64,000 nucleotides of DNA, taken from the NCBI RefSeq assembly GCF_010389155.1, contig NC_057763.1, positions 10,292,649 to 10,356,648 of the forward strand. The letters are read 5' to 3'. Each line of letters opens with the position of its first letter. Position 1 is the stretch's first letter. Position numbers and translations under genes: made by a program. The notes below the pieces were generated by a model that saw only the letters and a list, made by a program, of their open reading frames with translations, was not told the DNA's origin and searched no databases. Source of the DNA: Erigeron canadensis (taxonomy: Eukaryota > Streptophyta > Magnoliopsida > Asterales > Asteraceae). Positions 35,201 through 44,276 of this stretch are shown here, piece by piece.

Positions 35201-38200
35201 CCTATTGGTTTTTTGTAAAGGGAATGTGGGTTCTCTTAGAGTGATTAAGAAATCTTTGGATGAGTTTGCTAAGATGTCTGGCCTTATTCCTAATTTAGGA
35301 AAGAGTATCATCTTTTTTGGCAGTATTAAAGAAAATGATAAAACTGAGATGTTGAAGGTGTTACCCTTTAAGTGTGGGAGGTTACATGTTAGATATTTAG
35401 GTGTGCCTTTAATTGCTAAAAAACTAGGGGTGAGTGATTGTAAGGTGTTGATTGAAAGAGTTAAAAGTAAGATTGATTGTTGGAAGAACAAGATGTTGTC
35501 TTAAGCAGGAAGATTACAGTTAATATCTTCTGTTTTGTCATCAATGCAATTATATTGGGCTTCTGTGTTTCTTTTGCCTAGCACTGTCCTTAAAGAAATT
35601 GAAAAGTTGTTGAAGGGTTTTTTATGGAATGGGGGTGACTCTGCTTTGGCAGTTTTGGAAAATTATTGAAAATAAAAACTCTCTCTGGGCAAAATGGGTC
35701 AATGTAGTTAAATTAAAGAGATTGAGTATCTGGGAGGTTGAAGAAGAAAAATATGACAGTTGGGGGTGGAAGACTATGTTGCATATTAGAGATATGGTGA
35801 AACATCATGTCCTCTATAAAGTTGGTGATGGTAGAAGTGTCTCTATGTGGTATGATAAGTGGTGTTCTGCTGGCCCATTAAGCAAGTTCATTAATAAAAG
35901 AGCTTTATATGATGCAAGATTGGAATTTGATATTAAAGTTGCTGATATGATTTGTAATGGGAAGTGGAGTTGGCCAGAGGGATGGGTGATCAATTTTGAA
36001 GTTTTGAAAAACATTGCTGTTCCTGAACTGATGCAGTTTAAGGATGATAGAGTGGTTTGGGTTGCTAGAGATGGTCAGCAGATGGATTTCTCTACAAAGC
36101 AAGCTTGGCAAGACTTGAGAGATGATTGGCCTAAGGTGGGAAGGAAAGGGGTGGTTTGGTTTAAGCCTGGTTGTAAATATCGGATTTATCGGCCGATATA
36201 TCGGTTATCGGCCCTTCACCGATAAGAAAAATGACTTATCGGGCAATTTATCGTTTTGGTCAAATTTCGGTCAAACTCGGCACTTATCGGTCAATATCGG
36301 TCAAAAAAAAATTTTGACCACTTTTTTATAAAAAAAAAAAATTGGGTTTTTATCAAATATTAGGGTTTATTACATTCTTTAATTCAATTTTTTTCTATTT
36401 AATTTTTAATTAATTCTTTAACTTTTGAGTTAATCTTTAATAATCTTTTAATTTCTAGTTGTAAATTGTAATTACTTTCTTTACTACCGTTTTTTCCTTT
36501 TGAATATAGTCTATAAATACTTAAATTTCGAAACTTTAATTGTAATTATTTTCTTTTATACGGTTTTATATTCTAATTATTAATGTATTGCCTTGCAAAT
36601 TGTATATATTGCTAGTATATATAAAAATTTTAGATAAATTCCTTTACATTTTAGGGTATCCGATATATCCCCGATATATCCTATTTATCGCTTATCGGGG
36701 GTCGGCCGATAATAAACCGATAACCGATATTTACAACCTTGGGTTTAAGCAATTTAATCCAAAGCATGCTTTTATTTTGTGGCTTGCTCTGCAAAGGAAA
36801 TTAATGACAAAGGACAGAATTGCAAAATGGCAATGTCTTGATAATATGCAGTGTGTTCAGTGCAAGTCTGAGGTAGAAGATCATGAGCATTTGTTTTTTA
36901 AATGCAAGTTTGCAGAAGACATATGGGGAAAATTAAGGAATTTAGGTTGGGATATGAGCACTCATGATGGTCTACAGGAGATTATTCAAAATGTAGCAGG
37001 ACAGAAAGGTAACACTAATATTGGAATTGTGGTTAATAAACTCATGTTGGCTGCTCTTGTTTATTTTGTTTGGCAAGAAAGAAATGCTAGGATTTTCAGG
37101 AATGTGGAAAGGAATGAGGAAGTTGTGTATAATCTTGTCCAAGAAAGTGTCAGGAATAAACTTTTGTCCTTAAGAATGAGGAAGACTAAGAATGTGGATA
37201 ATATGGGGGGAAGATGGAGATTGAGTTGGGTGAATTACAGTTTTGTGGCTAATTGAGGTTTGGAGAGTGTATGCTGCTACTTAAATATGTATGCGAATTG
37301 GAATAGTGAGTTGTGAAAGATGAAACTACTTGGTCCAATTCTAGCATATTTAAGGTTTGTTGCAGCTTTGGTATGTGGTTTGGAGATGTTGTTTTGGTCT
37401 GTTGGATGCTGGTTTTGCTTTTGCTTCATGTTGGTATTTTGGTTGTATTTTCTGATCTGTAGTATTTTGCTCCTCTTCGAGTCTATTAGTTTTGTCATTT
37501 GTTATTTGTATATGTTGTAAATACTTTGATATCAATACAATTCGCCCGTTTTAATTAAAAAAAAATGAGTTTTATGAGTTGTTTAACTAAAAGATCAATT
37601 ATTTTATGATCATAGATGGGATTATTCAAGCTCGAGTTTGAATAATTAGACGAGTTTATTGAGTTCGAGATGTTGAAATATAGTTAAAAAACAATGCTAA
37701 AAAAAAGAAGTATCGAGTTTCAGCTCGAACAATAACTAAATATTCGATCTCGAACTGGAACACACTTTTTAAATATTATTCAAGTCGAGCTTGAGTAAAT
37801 ATTAAACAGCCTAAAATTCATGGACTCGGGATCGTTATCTATATCTATACTATTATAAAAATTATACACCTATGTTGAAAACTTTACAACTTTAGGACAT
37901 GCAAAATTACCATTTTACCCTTGATTAATTAACTTACACAATTATTCTATAATCTTTTAAAAGATATATATTCACTATCCCTAATTTCAAAAATCTTCGT
38001 ATCAATTTCCTATACCACTTGACGACGATGCCATCACCATCCGTCCACGTCACCACATCGCAATTAATGTCATCGCCGCCACATTGTGCGGGTACCATGC
38101 TCGTTACCCCTAATTTTAACTACAAGTTCTATGATCATAATAATTACAATAAAACAAATACAAACACACTAACATAAAAACCAACAATACAATGACAAAA

Positions 38201-38549
38201 TAATATAACACCCGCAACAAAAAAGGAAAAAACTCAATATAAACCTGTGAGAGTGGATTAACAGCGAATTCGGGCACAGAAAGAAACTCGTCAGCAGAGA
38301 TAAATCCACCGCTATTCCGATCCAGCTGACAAAATCTTTGATACAAAGAAACTATCTCTTGTTGTGAAACTACAAATCAGATTTAAAAAAAAAAAAAAAC
38401 ATAAAATAAAAACTCAGCTCATAGAATCAATAAATAATAAACCCCTTTAAATAATAGACCCCCTATGATTAATCCTTACAAGTGTTGTTGCAATGTTCTT
38501 GGACTTCTTCAATGTCGTACTGTGTCAGCATTGAAGATGTGTTTCCCAT
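29229..38549 (-). CDS. EF-hand calcium-binding protein resembling calcineurin subunit B (six exons)
   Basis: Coding exons on the minus strand are 38549-38480, 38369-38245, 32340-32244, 32136-32027, 30040-29966 and 29279-29229. They join in phase to a 175-residue protein with a TAG stop, and all introns are GT...AG. The N-terminus MGNTSS fits the N-myristoylation consensus (Gly2, Ser6). EF-hand loop 1 is at residues 40-51 (DRNSGGFISADE). A degenerate EF region follows (MIDGLNFKEFVAFLSAF), then loop 3 at 104-115 (DSDGNGKVAFSD, Asp rather than Glu at position 12) and a degenerate fourth hand. Layout and size match a conserved plant calcineurin-B-like EF-hand family; from memory the closest Arabidopsis relative is AT3G18430. 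It should bind calcium and attach to membranes; its partner is unknown to me. Introns are 110, 5,904, 107, 1,986 and 686 bp; intron 2 carries a LINE, a MITE and a Helitron. Confidence 0.92.
29280..29965 (-). other. Intron 5 of the EF-hand gene
   Basis: AT-rich, 686 bp. Around 29370-29445 the words GGTCAGAGGTCCAACCCC look like a tRNA-type B box and may be a SINE relic. Nothing else recognised. Confidence 0.6.
29966..30040 (-). CDS. EF-hand gene, exon 5 (residues 135-159)
   Basis: The acceptor is TGTTACAG and the donor GTAATG. The 75 bases encode LVLTQVLEEAGYKKDSLLVQ and SDFMK, the degenerate fourth EF-hand region. Confidence 0.9.
30440..30610 (-). repeat. SINE-like relic in intron 4
   Basis: On the minus strand GAGGTCTCAGGTTCAAGC resembles a tRNA-derived B-box region of plant SINEs, and a G+C-richer block follows. 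No clear A box, tail or target duplication, so the call is tentative. Confidence 0.3.
31660..31815. repeat. GCGC-rich MITE-like relic in intron 4
   Basis: Repeated GCGCTTTTTAG / GCGCCTAGGC / GAGGCGCGCTTTTTAAAACC words, ending in AAAACC at about 31813. This is typical of a short hAT-like repeat family common in eudicot introns. The left end is not resolved. Confidence 0.4.
32027..32136 (-). CDS. EF-hand gene, exon 4 (residues 98-134)
   Basis: The acceptor is CTTTGCAG and the donor GTGAGT. The 110 bases encode the canonical EF-hand FIFKVYDSDGNGKV and the helix up to FISEQQRE. Confidence 0.93.
32244..32340 (-). CDS. EF-hand gene, exon 3 (residues 66-97)
   Basis: The acceptor is GCTTTCAG and the donor GTAATA. 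The 97 bases encode RLFRMIDGLNFKEFVAFLSA and the start of the inter-lobe helix, ending KVE plus one base of the next codon. Confidence 0.92.
33130..33378. repeat. CTCGAG/GAGCTCG-rich repeat, left half, split by the LINE
   Basis: Many overlapping CTCGAG, GAGCTTG and CGAGCGAGC words. The right half continues after the LINE at about 37580-37830. Probably a degenerate non-autonomous DNA transposon; no terminal repeats could be fixed. Confidence 0.4.
33401..37256 (+). pseudogene. LINE ORF2 remnant: endonuclease, reverse transcriptase, C-terminal zinc finger
   Basis: Fragments in several frames cover the ORF: part of an APE-type endonuclease (WVILGDFNVI, then YSISDHSP), reverse transcriptase (NNKAPGPDGL, QSAFAPGRHIQDN, MQIDIQKAYDTVNW, GLRQGDHISPYLF, and the catalytic CFADDLLVF), and the zinc-binding C-terminus (HAFILWLALQRKL ... 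CVQCKSEVEDHEHLFFKC). The frame changes near 33600, 34500 and 35640, and a TAA follows KMLS at 35502-35504. The MITE splits the tail region; its 576 bp plus an 8-bp duplication account for the frame change there. Non-functional. Confidence 0.9.
36167..36742. mobile_element. hAT-like MITE inserted in the LINE (576 bp)
   Basis: Inverted ends share GGTTGTAAATATCGG. They are flanked by an 8-bp target duplication GTTTAAGC (36159-36166 and 36743-36750), the size usual for hAT transposons. Subterminal TTATCGG/CCGATA words are dense at both ends. Removing it with one duplication rejoins the LINE coding frame. No transposase. Confidence 0.88.
37844..38103 (+). mobile_element. Short non-autonomous Helitron in intron 2
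   Basis: It starts TCTATACTATTATAAAA after an A. It ends with a CCGCC...GTGCGGG hairpin followed by TACCATGCTCG and a T. It resembles the Helitron pair at 20523-21200 on the opposite strand. It lies 141 bases from the exon 2 donor site. Confidence 0.6.
38245..38369 (-). CDS. EF-hand gene, exon 2 (residues 24-65)
   Basis: The acceptor TTTGTAG precedes it and the donor GTTTAT follows CAG. The 125 bases encode the first EF-hand and the linker LSVPEFAVNPLSQ. The following intron is the one enlarged by transposons. Confidence 0.92.
38480..38549 (-). CDS. EF-hand gene, exon 1 (residues 1-23)
   Basis: ATG at 38549-38547 opens MGNTSSMLTQYDIEEVQEHC. The exon is 70 bases, ends in phase 1, and is followed by the donor GTAAGG. 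I chose this ATG because it gives the myristoylation signal and no upstream in-frame ATG extends the protein. Confidence 0.92.
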
Positions 38550-39019
38550 TCTTATTCTCCGTCTTACCTTTTTTGTGTAATCTTCTTTAAATGTATATAT
38601 GGGGGATTTTTATTATGAGGATTTGAGGTGTGTTGGGATTTATTAAGGGAAAAATAAAGAAAAAGTAAATAAAAAAAGAGTGATTTTGGTGACCAGCAGC
38701 ACACCAACAACAACTGCTCTAAATTTGTATTATATTTTTATTTTTAATTTAATTTAATCAACAAATATGTTTGCGATTTTGGAAAACGGATTTTGGTAAA
38801 GTTTTGACTTGTTGACCGATTCCTTTTAAAGGTATTTTTTCTAGAGTTTTTATAGCCAATAATCTTATGCCATGTGTAAAAGCTAAGTTAAATGGTATAG
38901 TGCCAATTATTTTCCAATCCTTACCAATTAAAAATAATAAATTTTTTGAAAAATGAATTAAAATAATATTTAATATTAAAGGAGTATTACTTAAATGAAT
39001 AAAAAAAAGCTTATCTCTA
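38550..39019 (-). promoter_or_regulatory. Upstream region of the EF-hand gene
   Basis: The 5' flank of the minus-strand gene. A TATA-like stretch (ATATATAC) is at 38599-38592, about 45 bases before the ATG, which would give a very short leader. No other element is clear. The distal half may already be copia LTR sequence. Confidence 0.35.
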
Positions 39020-39398
39020 TCTCTATATATAATAAAACAAGATTGTTCCTTATAAGTATTCTTAGAAAGTTTTTGATGTGACAAATACATATTTCTCCTA
39101 AAAAAACCTTTTATTTAATTATGATGTCATATATAAATAAAATAAAAATAACTCTTTATATGTTTAATTAAAATATTAATCATTTATCTAAAAAACAAAT
39201 TCTCTCTTATATAATATTACAAATAGAATGTCTTTTTTTATTTAATTGATTTATTAACTATATAATTGTTGTGTTAGTTGAATTATTAAATTTATATCAA
39301 GTTATAATGTTTTAAGAACAAACATAAAATAAATTCTTTTATTTATAATTTTAAAATTTTAATTAATATGTCCGGGTTGAACCCGGATTATTAACTAG
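39020..39398 (+). mobile_element. Short Helitron upstream of the EF-hand gene (379 bp)
   Basis: It begins TCTCTATATATAATAAAAC after an A. It ends with a perfect hairpin TCCGGGTTGAACCCGGA, then TTATTAACTAG followed by T: the canonical Helitron 3' end. Its left end lies about 470 bases upstream of the gene's ATG. Confidence 0.78.
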
Positions 39399-39533
39399 TT
39401 TTATAAATTATACATGGTTTTGAAATCTTACCAAAATAAACAAAATATCCATGTCTTTCATGGGACCTATATATAATACTAAGGTTTAGAGGTATATAAG
39501 TAAATACATATATATGTAGATTTGTATATAACA
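39399..39533 (-). repeat. 3' LTR start of Copia C (partial)
   Basis: On the minus strand the LTR begins TGTTATATACAAATC at 39533, right after the polypurine tract TTTGAGGGGGAG (39545-39534). It is cut at 39398 by the Helitron; the remainder could lie beyond it but I could not find the end. Confidence 0.6.
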
Positions 39534-39847
39534 CTCCCCCTCAAATATACATTATTATATATTATACACCAGTTGTAATGTTACCTCATTAAAAACCTTA
39601 CTAAGAAAACTCAGTGGAATAAAACTTAGTTAAGAGAAAAAAAGTGCAACGTGTATAATGTTCCCTTTAAATTCAATATACGTTTTTTAATCTTTGAAGC
39701 CCGATTTTGTAGGACAACTGCTCGAAACTGCTTTTAGGTAAGGATTTTGTAAATAGATCAGCAAGATTATCACTTGACTTGACCTGTTGAACATCAATCT
39801 CTCCTTCCTTTTATAGATCATAAGTTGAGAAGAATTTTGGGGAGATG
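39534..39847 (-). pseudogene. Copia C pol, C-terminal end of RNase H and polypurine tract
   Basis: On the minus strand the sequence encodes the usual tail of this copia type (SSDNLADLFTKSLPKSSFEQ) and then non-coding DNA up to the polypurine tract. It is separated from the rest of RNase H by the solo LTR; the AGATG at 39843-39847 is the left copy of that LTR's target duplication. Confidence 0.75.
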
Positions 39848-42467
39848 TGTAACATCCCAAACTTTTTATTTAACGGTTGACTTGAGTCGTTAAGTCAACG
39901 TAACGTGTCCGTTACGTCCATGTTAAATTTAGAGCTTATATGTAGTTAATGTGTTATGCGTGTGAGACTTGAATGTCTTATTGATTGACGTAGTAATGTG
40001 TTCAAGATGTAGTTATATGCCTTTAGAGGTGTTCAAAGTGTTTATTGAGTTGTATATAGTTCATATAGGTGTTTAGGGCTAATAATATGACGTTTGGAAG
40101 CTTAGGGACGAGTTTTGACATAGGGTGAAAGTCAAAAACGGGATTAGGGTCAAAGAGCAGGTCTTTAGCTTCTAATATCCTTTTCTCTTTGAGCCCTAAC
40201 CATTCCTCATTGCCATAATCAATTCCTTGTTCGATTTCATCTTCGTTTGGTTGATTCGAGAGTGTTTTGATCAAGTTTTTGTATCATCTTTGTAATCTCC
40301 AGGTATTCAAGGTATAATAACATTGATTTTATGTCATTTCAATCATATAATCAGATCCATAACTGGTTTAGGTTATTAGAAGATCAATTGATGTCAAAAA
40401 CGTGTGTTTTGATCGATTCGGTAACCTAAAACGTTTAATTATGTGATGCAAATCAAGTAAGGATTAATCAATGATTTCATTGCATCATTATCGTCTTAAA
40501 ATGGTGAATTTTGAGGTACAAAAGTCGTTCATAAGGTTTGGGGTCGTTTGGGGAGTGTTTGGTTAAGTTTTGGAGGTTAAACAATGAGTTTTGTGCAGAA
40601 CCGGGACTAGCTGCGGCGCAGCTACTAAGTTGAGGCGCAACTGGAAACCAGTGACACATAGCTGCGATGCAACTTGGTAGTTGCGACGCAATAGCGACGG
40701 AATTTTCAAATGGCCATAACTTTTGAACCGTAACTCCGTTTTTGACAAATAAGATATCCACGGAATCGTGAGAGAGTCTACTTTCTAATGGAAATGTTTT
40801 TGAAAGATGATTGTAATGTCAAGTTTCCAGAAAGGTTAATTTAGTGAGTGTATCCCGAGTTTCGTCGAGTTATGTAAGCTTTAAAGTATTAATCGAATGT
40901 CCGATGCATCAAGCATTGTCATGAGTCATGTTTATAGGTATTTAGACGTGAGTAATGACCATAAGTGAGTGGGTATTTATTAGCTCATTATGTCGTTTAA
41001 TGATTATAGGTAGTCGGGAATACTTGCAAAGATCGGTAACTTACGTTATCATTTGTTGTGTGCTTCTACGAGGTAAGATACACTACTTTGACATACTGAG
41101 GGTTCAACAAAAGATGGTTTTCATATAATAATATCCCAAATGGTATCTTGTTTGCTTATGGGTATTCGGGATTATACGGGTGGTAATATGGGCTATGTAG
41201 ATGCATAAAAAAGCCTGAAATGCTACCCCAATGATACGTATTGCTATGAGATGTTATGTATGCTTAATAGATGATATGATATGAAATGATGTACGATCTA
41301 AGATGATAAATGTTATGCAATGTTGTAATGATATACGATATGCAATGATATATGACGATGTACGTGATGTAACAATGTATGCGATGTGATGATATGAAAT
41401 GAAACGCTATGAAATGTGATGTATGATGATGATATGTGAAATGTGCATGATTACATGGCTTGTTCATCTAGTTCACTAAACTTATTAAGTTGCCATGACA
41501 CGTGCACGTTTAAGGGCCCAAACGTAAAAGATGTATATGTGATGGTTGTTTAGGTTGTGTAAACACCTAAACTATATGTGATGTGAAATCGAGCTCGTAA
41601 ATTTGATGTGAAAGTGTTAAGCTTAACCCGTACTTGCCCTAGCCCGGTTAAGTGCGTTGATGTGGTTGCTTGGGTGGCTCCTTGCAACATGGTATAACGT
41701 GAAGAGTAATACGGGAGGTCTTACCAACCCCATTGTCATTGAACATACGGATTACTCCTGGATTGGCTTGCCATTCCTTAACGACATTGATGTACTACTG
41801 AATGGTGGTTCATCTAGTCGGGTGCGACTTATGTCACACTTAACGAGATGCATATGTTATATGAGATGCGTGACTTTTGTCACAATTATAAAGATGTTCA
41901 AATGTGATATGTGATAATGCAAAAGATGACTAGGCACATTTAGGATGACCCATCCTAATATGAAAGATGTTGATGCTATGATATGTATGTGAGATGATAT
42001 GTGCCTTAACGACTTAATATGACTTTTATATAATGTTTTAAATGGACAAACGTTTTATAAACCATGTGTTATCTTACTTAGCTAATTCGTTAGCTAACAC
42101 TTGCTCTTTAAAAATGTGTTGTGCCCTCAGGTCCAACAATAGTGAGCAGGTAGATGTGTGAAGATGTGAGGCATGGGTAGATGATCTTGAAGCTAGCTAT
42201 AGATTACCCATAGTGGCTGCTCGCTTTAGACATTTGCTTTATGTTTAAATATTAATGACTTGTATTGATAATGTACTCGGTTGTTTAATGTTGGGCAACC
42301 GATGAATTTCCATTTAGACTTATTTTGATGATATGGCTAGTAACACCATTTAATGAATAAACCAAACAGGTTTTACTGGTTTGGACTTTTAAAGTTAATT
42401 CCGCTTCTTTTAACGCCGTTAGGCAAAAGGTTTTGGAAATCCTTATTTTCAAACGATGGGTGTTACA
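39848..42467 (+). repeat. Gypsy solo LTR, 2,620 bp
   Basis: It begins TGTAACATCCCAAAC and ends GGGTGTTACA. It is flanked by the perfect 5-bp duplication AGATG (39843-39847 and 42468-42472) and interrupts Copia C RNase H. No internal region is present, so it is a solo LTR left by LTR-LTR recombination. It contains four 15-bp GC-core palindromes at 40609-40692 and a degenerate ATGATATGA-rich tract (about 41260-41455). No gene inside. Confidence 0.9.
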
Positions 42468-42472
42468 AGATG

Positions 42473-43043
42473 TGCTTTGTTCTATCACCTTTGATGTAGC
42501 CTTCTCTGATCTGAGCTATGCAGGCAGCGTTGTCTTCATATATTGTTGTCGGGGTCTTTTTGATTGAATCTAATCCGCATGCTTCTTGTATACGATTTAT
42601 CATTGATCGTAACCACACGCACTTTCGACCGACATCGTACAGTGCAATCAACTCAGCATGGTTTGATGATGTTGCTGTGAGAGTTTGCTTTGTTGACTTC
42701 CACAAAGTTGGTGTGCCGCCGTTAGTGAAAACATAACCTGTTTGTGAACGTGCTTTGTGTGGGTCCTATAAGTAGCCAGCATCAGCGTACCCGATTAGTG
42801 GGAACGAATTATTTTTCTGATAAAATAGACCTAAGTCTTGCGTCCCACAAAGATATCGAAATACATGCTTAATTCCATTCCAGTGTCTACGTGTAGGGTT
42901 TGAGCTATACCTAGCAAGTACACGTACCGCGAAAGCGATGTCGAGCCTCGTGTTATTTACAAGATACATGAGAGCACCGATCGCACTTAAATATGGTATT
43001 TCAGAGCCAAACACTTCTTCCCCTTTTTCTTGTGGGGGATAAG
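42473..43043 (-). pseudogene. Copia C pol: end of reverse transcriptase and RNase H
   Basis: Minus-strand frames read YLSAIGALMYLVNNTRLDIA, then KHVFRYLCGTQDLGLFYQ, then WKSTKQTLTATSSNHAELIA and TTIYEDNAACIAQIREGY. This is the RT-RNase H connection of a Ty1/copia element different from the Sireviruses here. The piece upstream (RT) lies at 55593-57135, displaced by insertion of Sirevirus B. A stop after ADAGYL breaks the frame. Confidence 0.85.
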
Positions 43044-43986
43044 TGTGAGTCCACCTATACAAGATGTACAACTAGAACAAGATATAACAAGATATAAAAT
43101 AGGTTAATCAATAAACACAAGTATATCAAGTAACCCGACTGGCAAGTGGTTCAAATCTAGATAAAGACCAGTTATGAACCACGATCCAGATATGGATATG
43201 AACAATAAAGAACAAGTGCTTGAAACTATATAAATACTAGTTATATTCAAGTATTATGGCAATGAGTCAAGATGTATTTTTCAATGTATTTTATTTATTT
43301 CTATAAACAAAATACAAGAGTTATTGCGGAACAAAGATAATCACACTTGTGAAAATATCTAAACAACCCTAGAAATACAAATGATCTATGCGACAAGGAA
43401 TTACTCATAAGAATACTTAGAGTAATATCACACGTTGCAATTGCCAAAGTTCCAAGCATTTTAGCAAGTGTGAGAAGTCTTATATTTATAGGCAAACATG
43501 TCTAGATGACATGGCAATATGCCGTACAAATATGGTTAGATGCATTTATGGATTTGTAGGACAAATCCACAACATGCTTGTTTAAGGTAAAGTATGTAAG
43601 TTTCTTTGATGTGACTTGACATACTTTATTCCCAACCTTTTGCTAAAACTATCCCGATCCCAGGTTTAAGGTTATTAACCGGGTAAAGGTAGTTAAAGGC
43701 TGCAAAAAGACTTTCCTCGTAATCAGTGAAAAAACTTTTTCACTGAGAGCCTTCAGATCTTCAATCATGGTAAGATCCTCTCTGAGCTCTGCTTCTGAGA
43801 TGATCTTCTTCTTCAGTCTTCAGTCTTTGACTTCAGTCTGAACGTCTTCAGATATGTTGATCTTGATCTGAGGTGAGGCTTCAGAAGAACTAATTCTGAG
43901 GGACGTCTCAGAATTTCTGTACAAGTATTTCTTCTGAGCTTCGATATTTCTGAACAAATTATACTTGGTCGATTTTTGACCTAACA
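43044..43986 (-). repeat. 3' LTR of Sirevirus B (943 bp)
   Basis: TGTTAGGTC at 43986 to GGTGGACTCACA at 43044 on the minus strand; TATA box TATAAATATA at 43490-43481. It is 11 bases shorter than its partner because of a deletion in the GTGAAAAAG...CTTTTTCAC hairpin near 43732. The polypurine tract AAATAGGGGGAATT is at 44000-43987. Confidence 0.92.
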
Positions 43987-44276
43987 AATTCCCCCTATTT
44001 GTTCTGAAATATTTCATGCGTTTTAGACTTCTATCTATACATGTTTGTAAGTCTAAAAAGCAAGTTTTGGTTTTAAGTTATATGAAAATTTTTCTAAGAA
44101 CATCTTATAGATCATTGATGTCTTAGAATTTTAACTTGTGTAGATTCTAACTTAAACCTATCATCTACTTGTTGTGAATGACTTGCAACATATATATACA
44201 GTACAGACTTTCAGTAATGTTACATGTACATAAATTTGAAAATATTTACAAGTACATGATAATTTCAGAGTGAAAA

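Larger units (their letters stand above)
33379..37564 (+). mobile_element. L1-like LINE, 5'-truncated, in intron 2 (antisense to the host gene)
   Basis: A 15-bp imperfect target duplication (ATGAGCTTCACGAGT at 33364-33378, ATGAGTTTTATGAGT at 37565-37579) brackets the element. It ends in a short A run (37557-37564) as LINEs do. ORF1 and the start of the endonuclease are missing, so it was truncated at insertion. It later received a 576-bp MITE (36167-36742). Confidence 0.88.
32341..38244 (-). other. Intron 2 of the EF-hand gene, 5.9 kb, expanded by transposons
   Basis: Its content, left to right, is: AT-rich DNA with a small TTTGG-ended MITE-like hairpin (about 32690-32775), CTCGAG-rich repeat (33130-33378), an antisense LINE (33379-37564), the second half of the CTCGAG repeat (37580-37830), and a 260-bp Helitron (37844-38103) ending 141 bases from exon 2. 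Donor and acceptor are intact. Confidence 0.85.

Noticed and set aside
38116..38346. A separate small protein starting MYQRFCQLDRNSGG
   Set aside because: The frame is exon 2 of the EF-hand gene read on into the intron; splice sites and homologous exons at 38549 and 32340 explain it.
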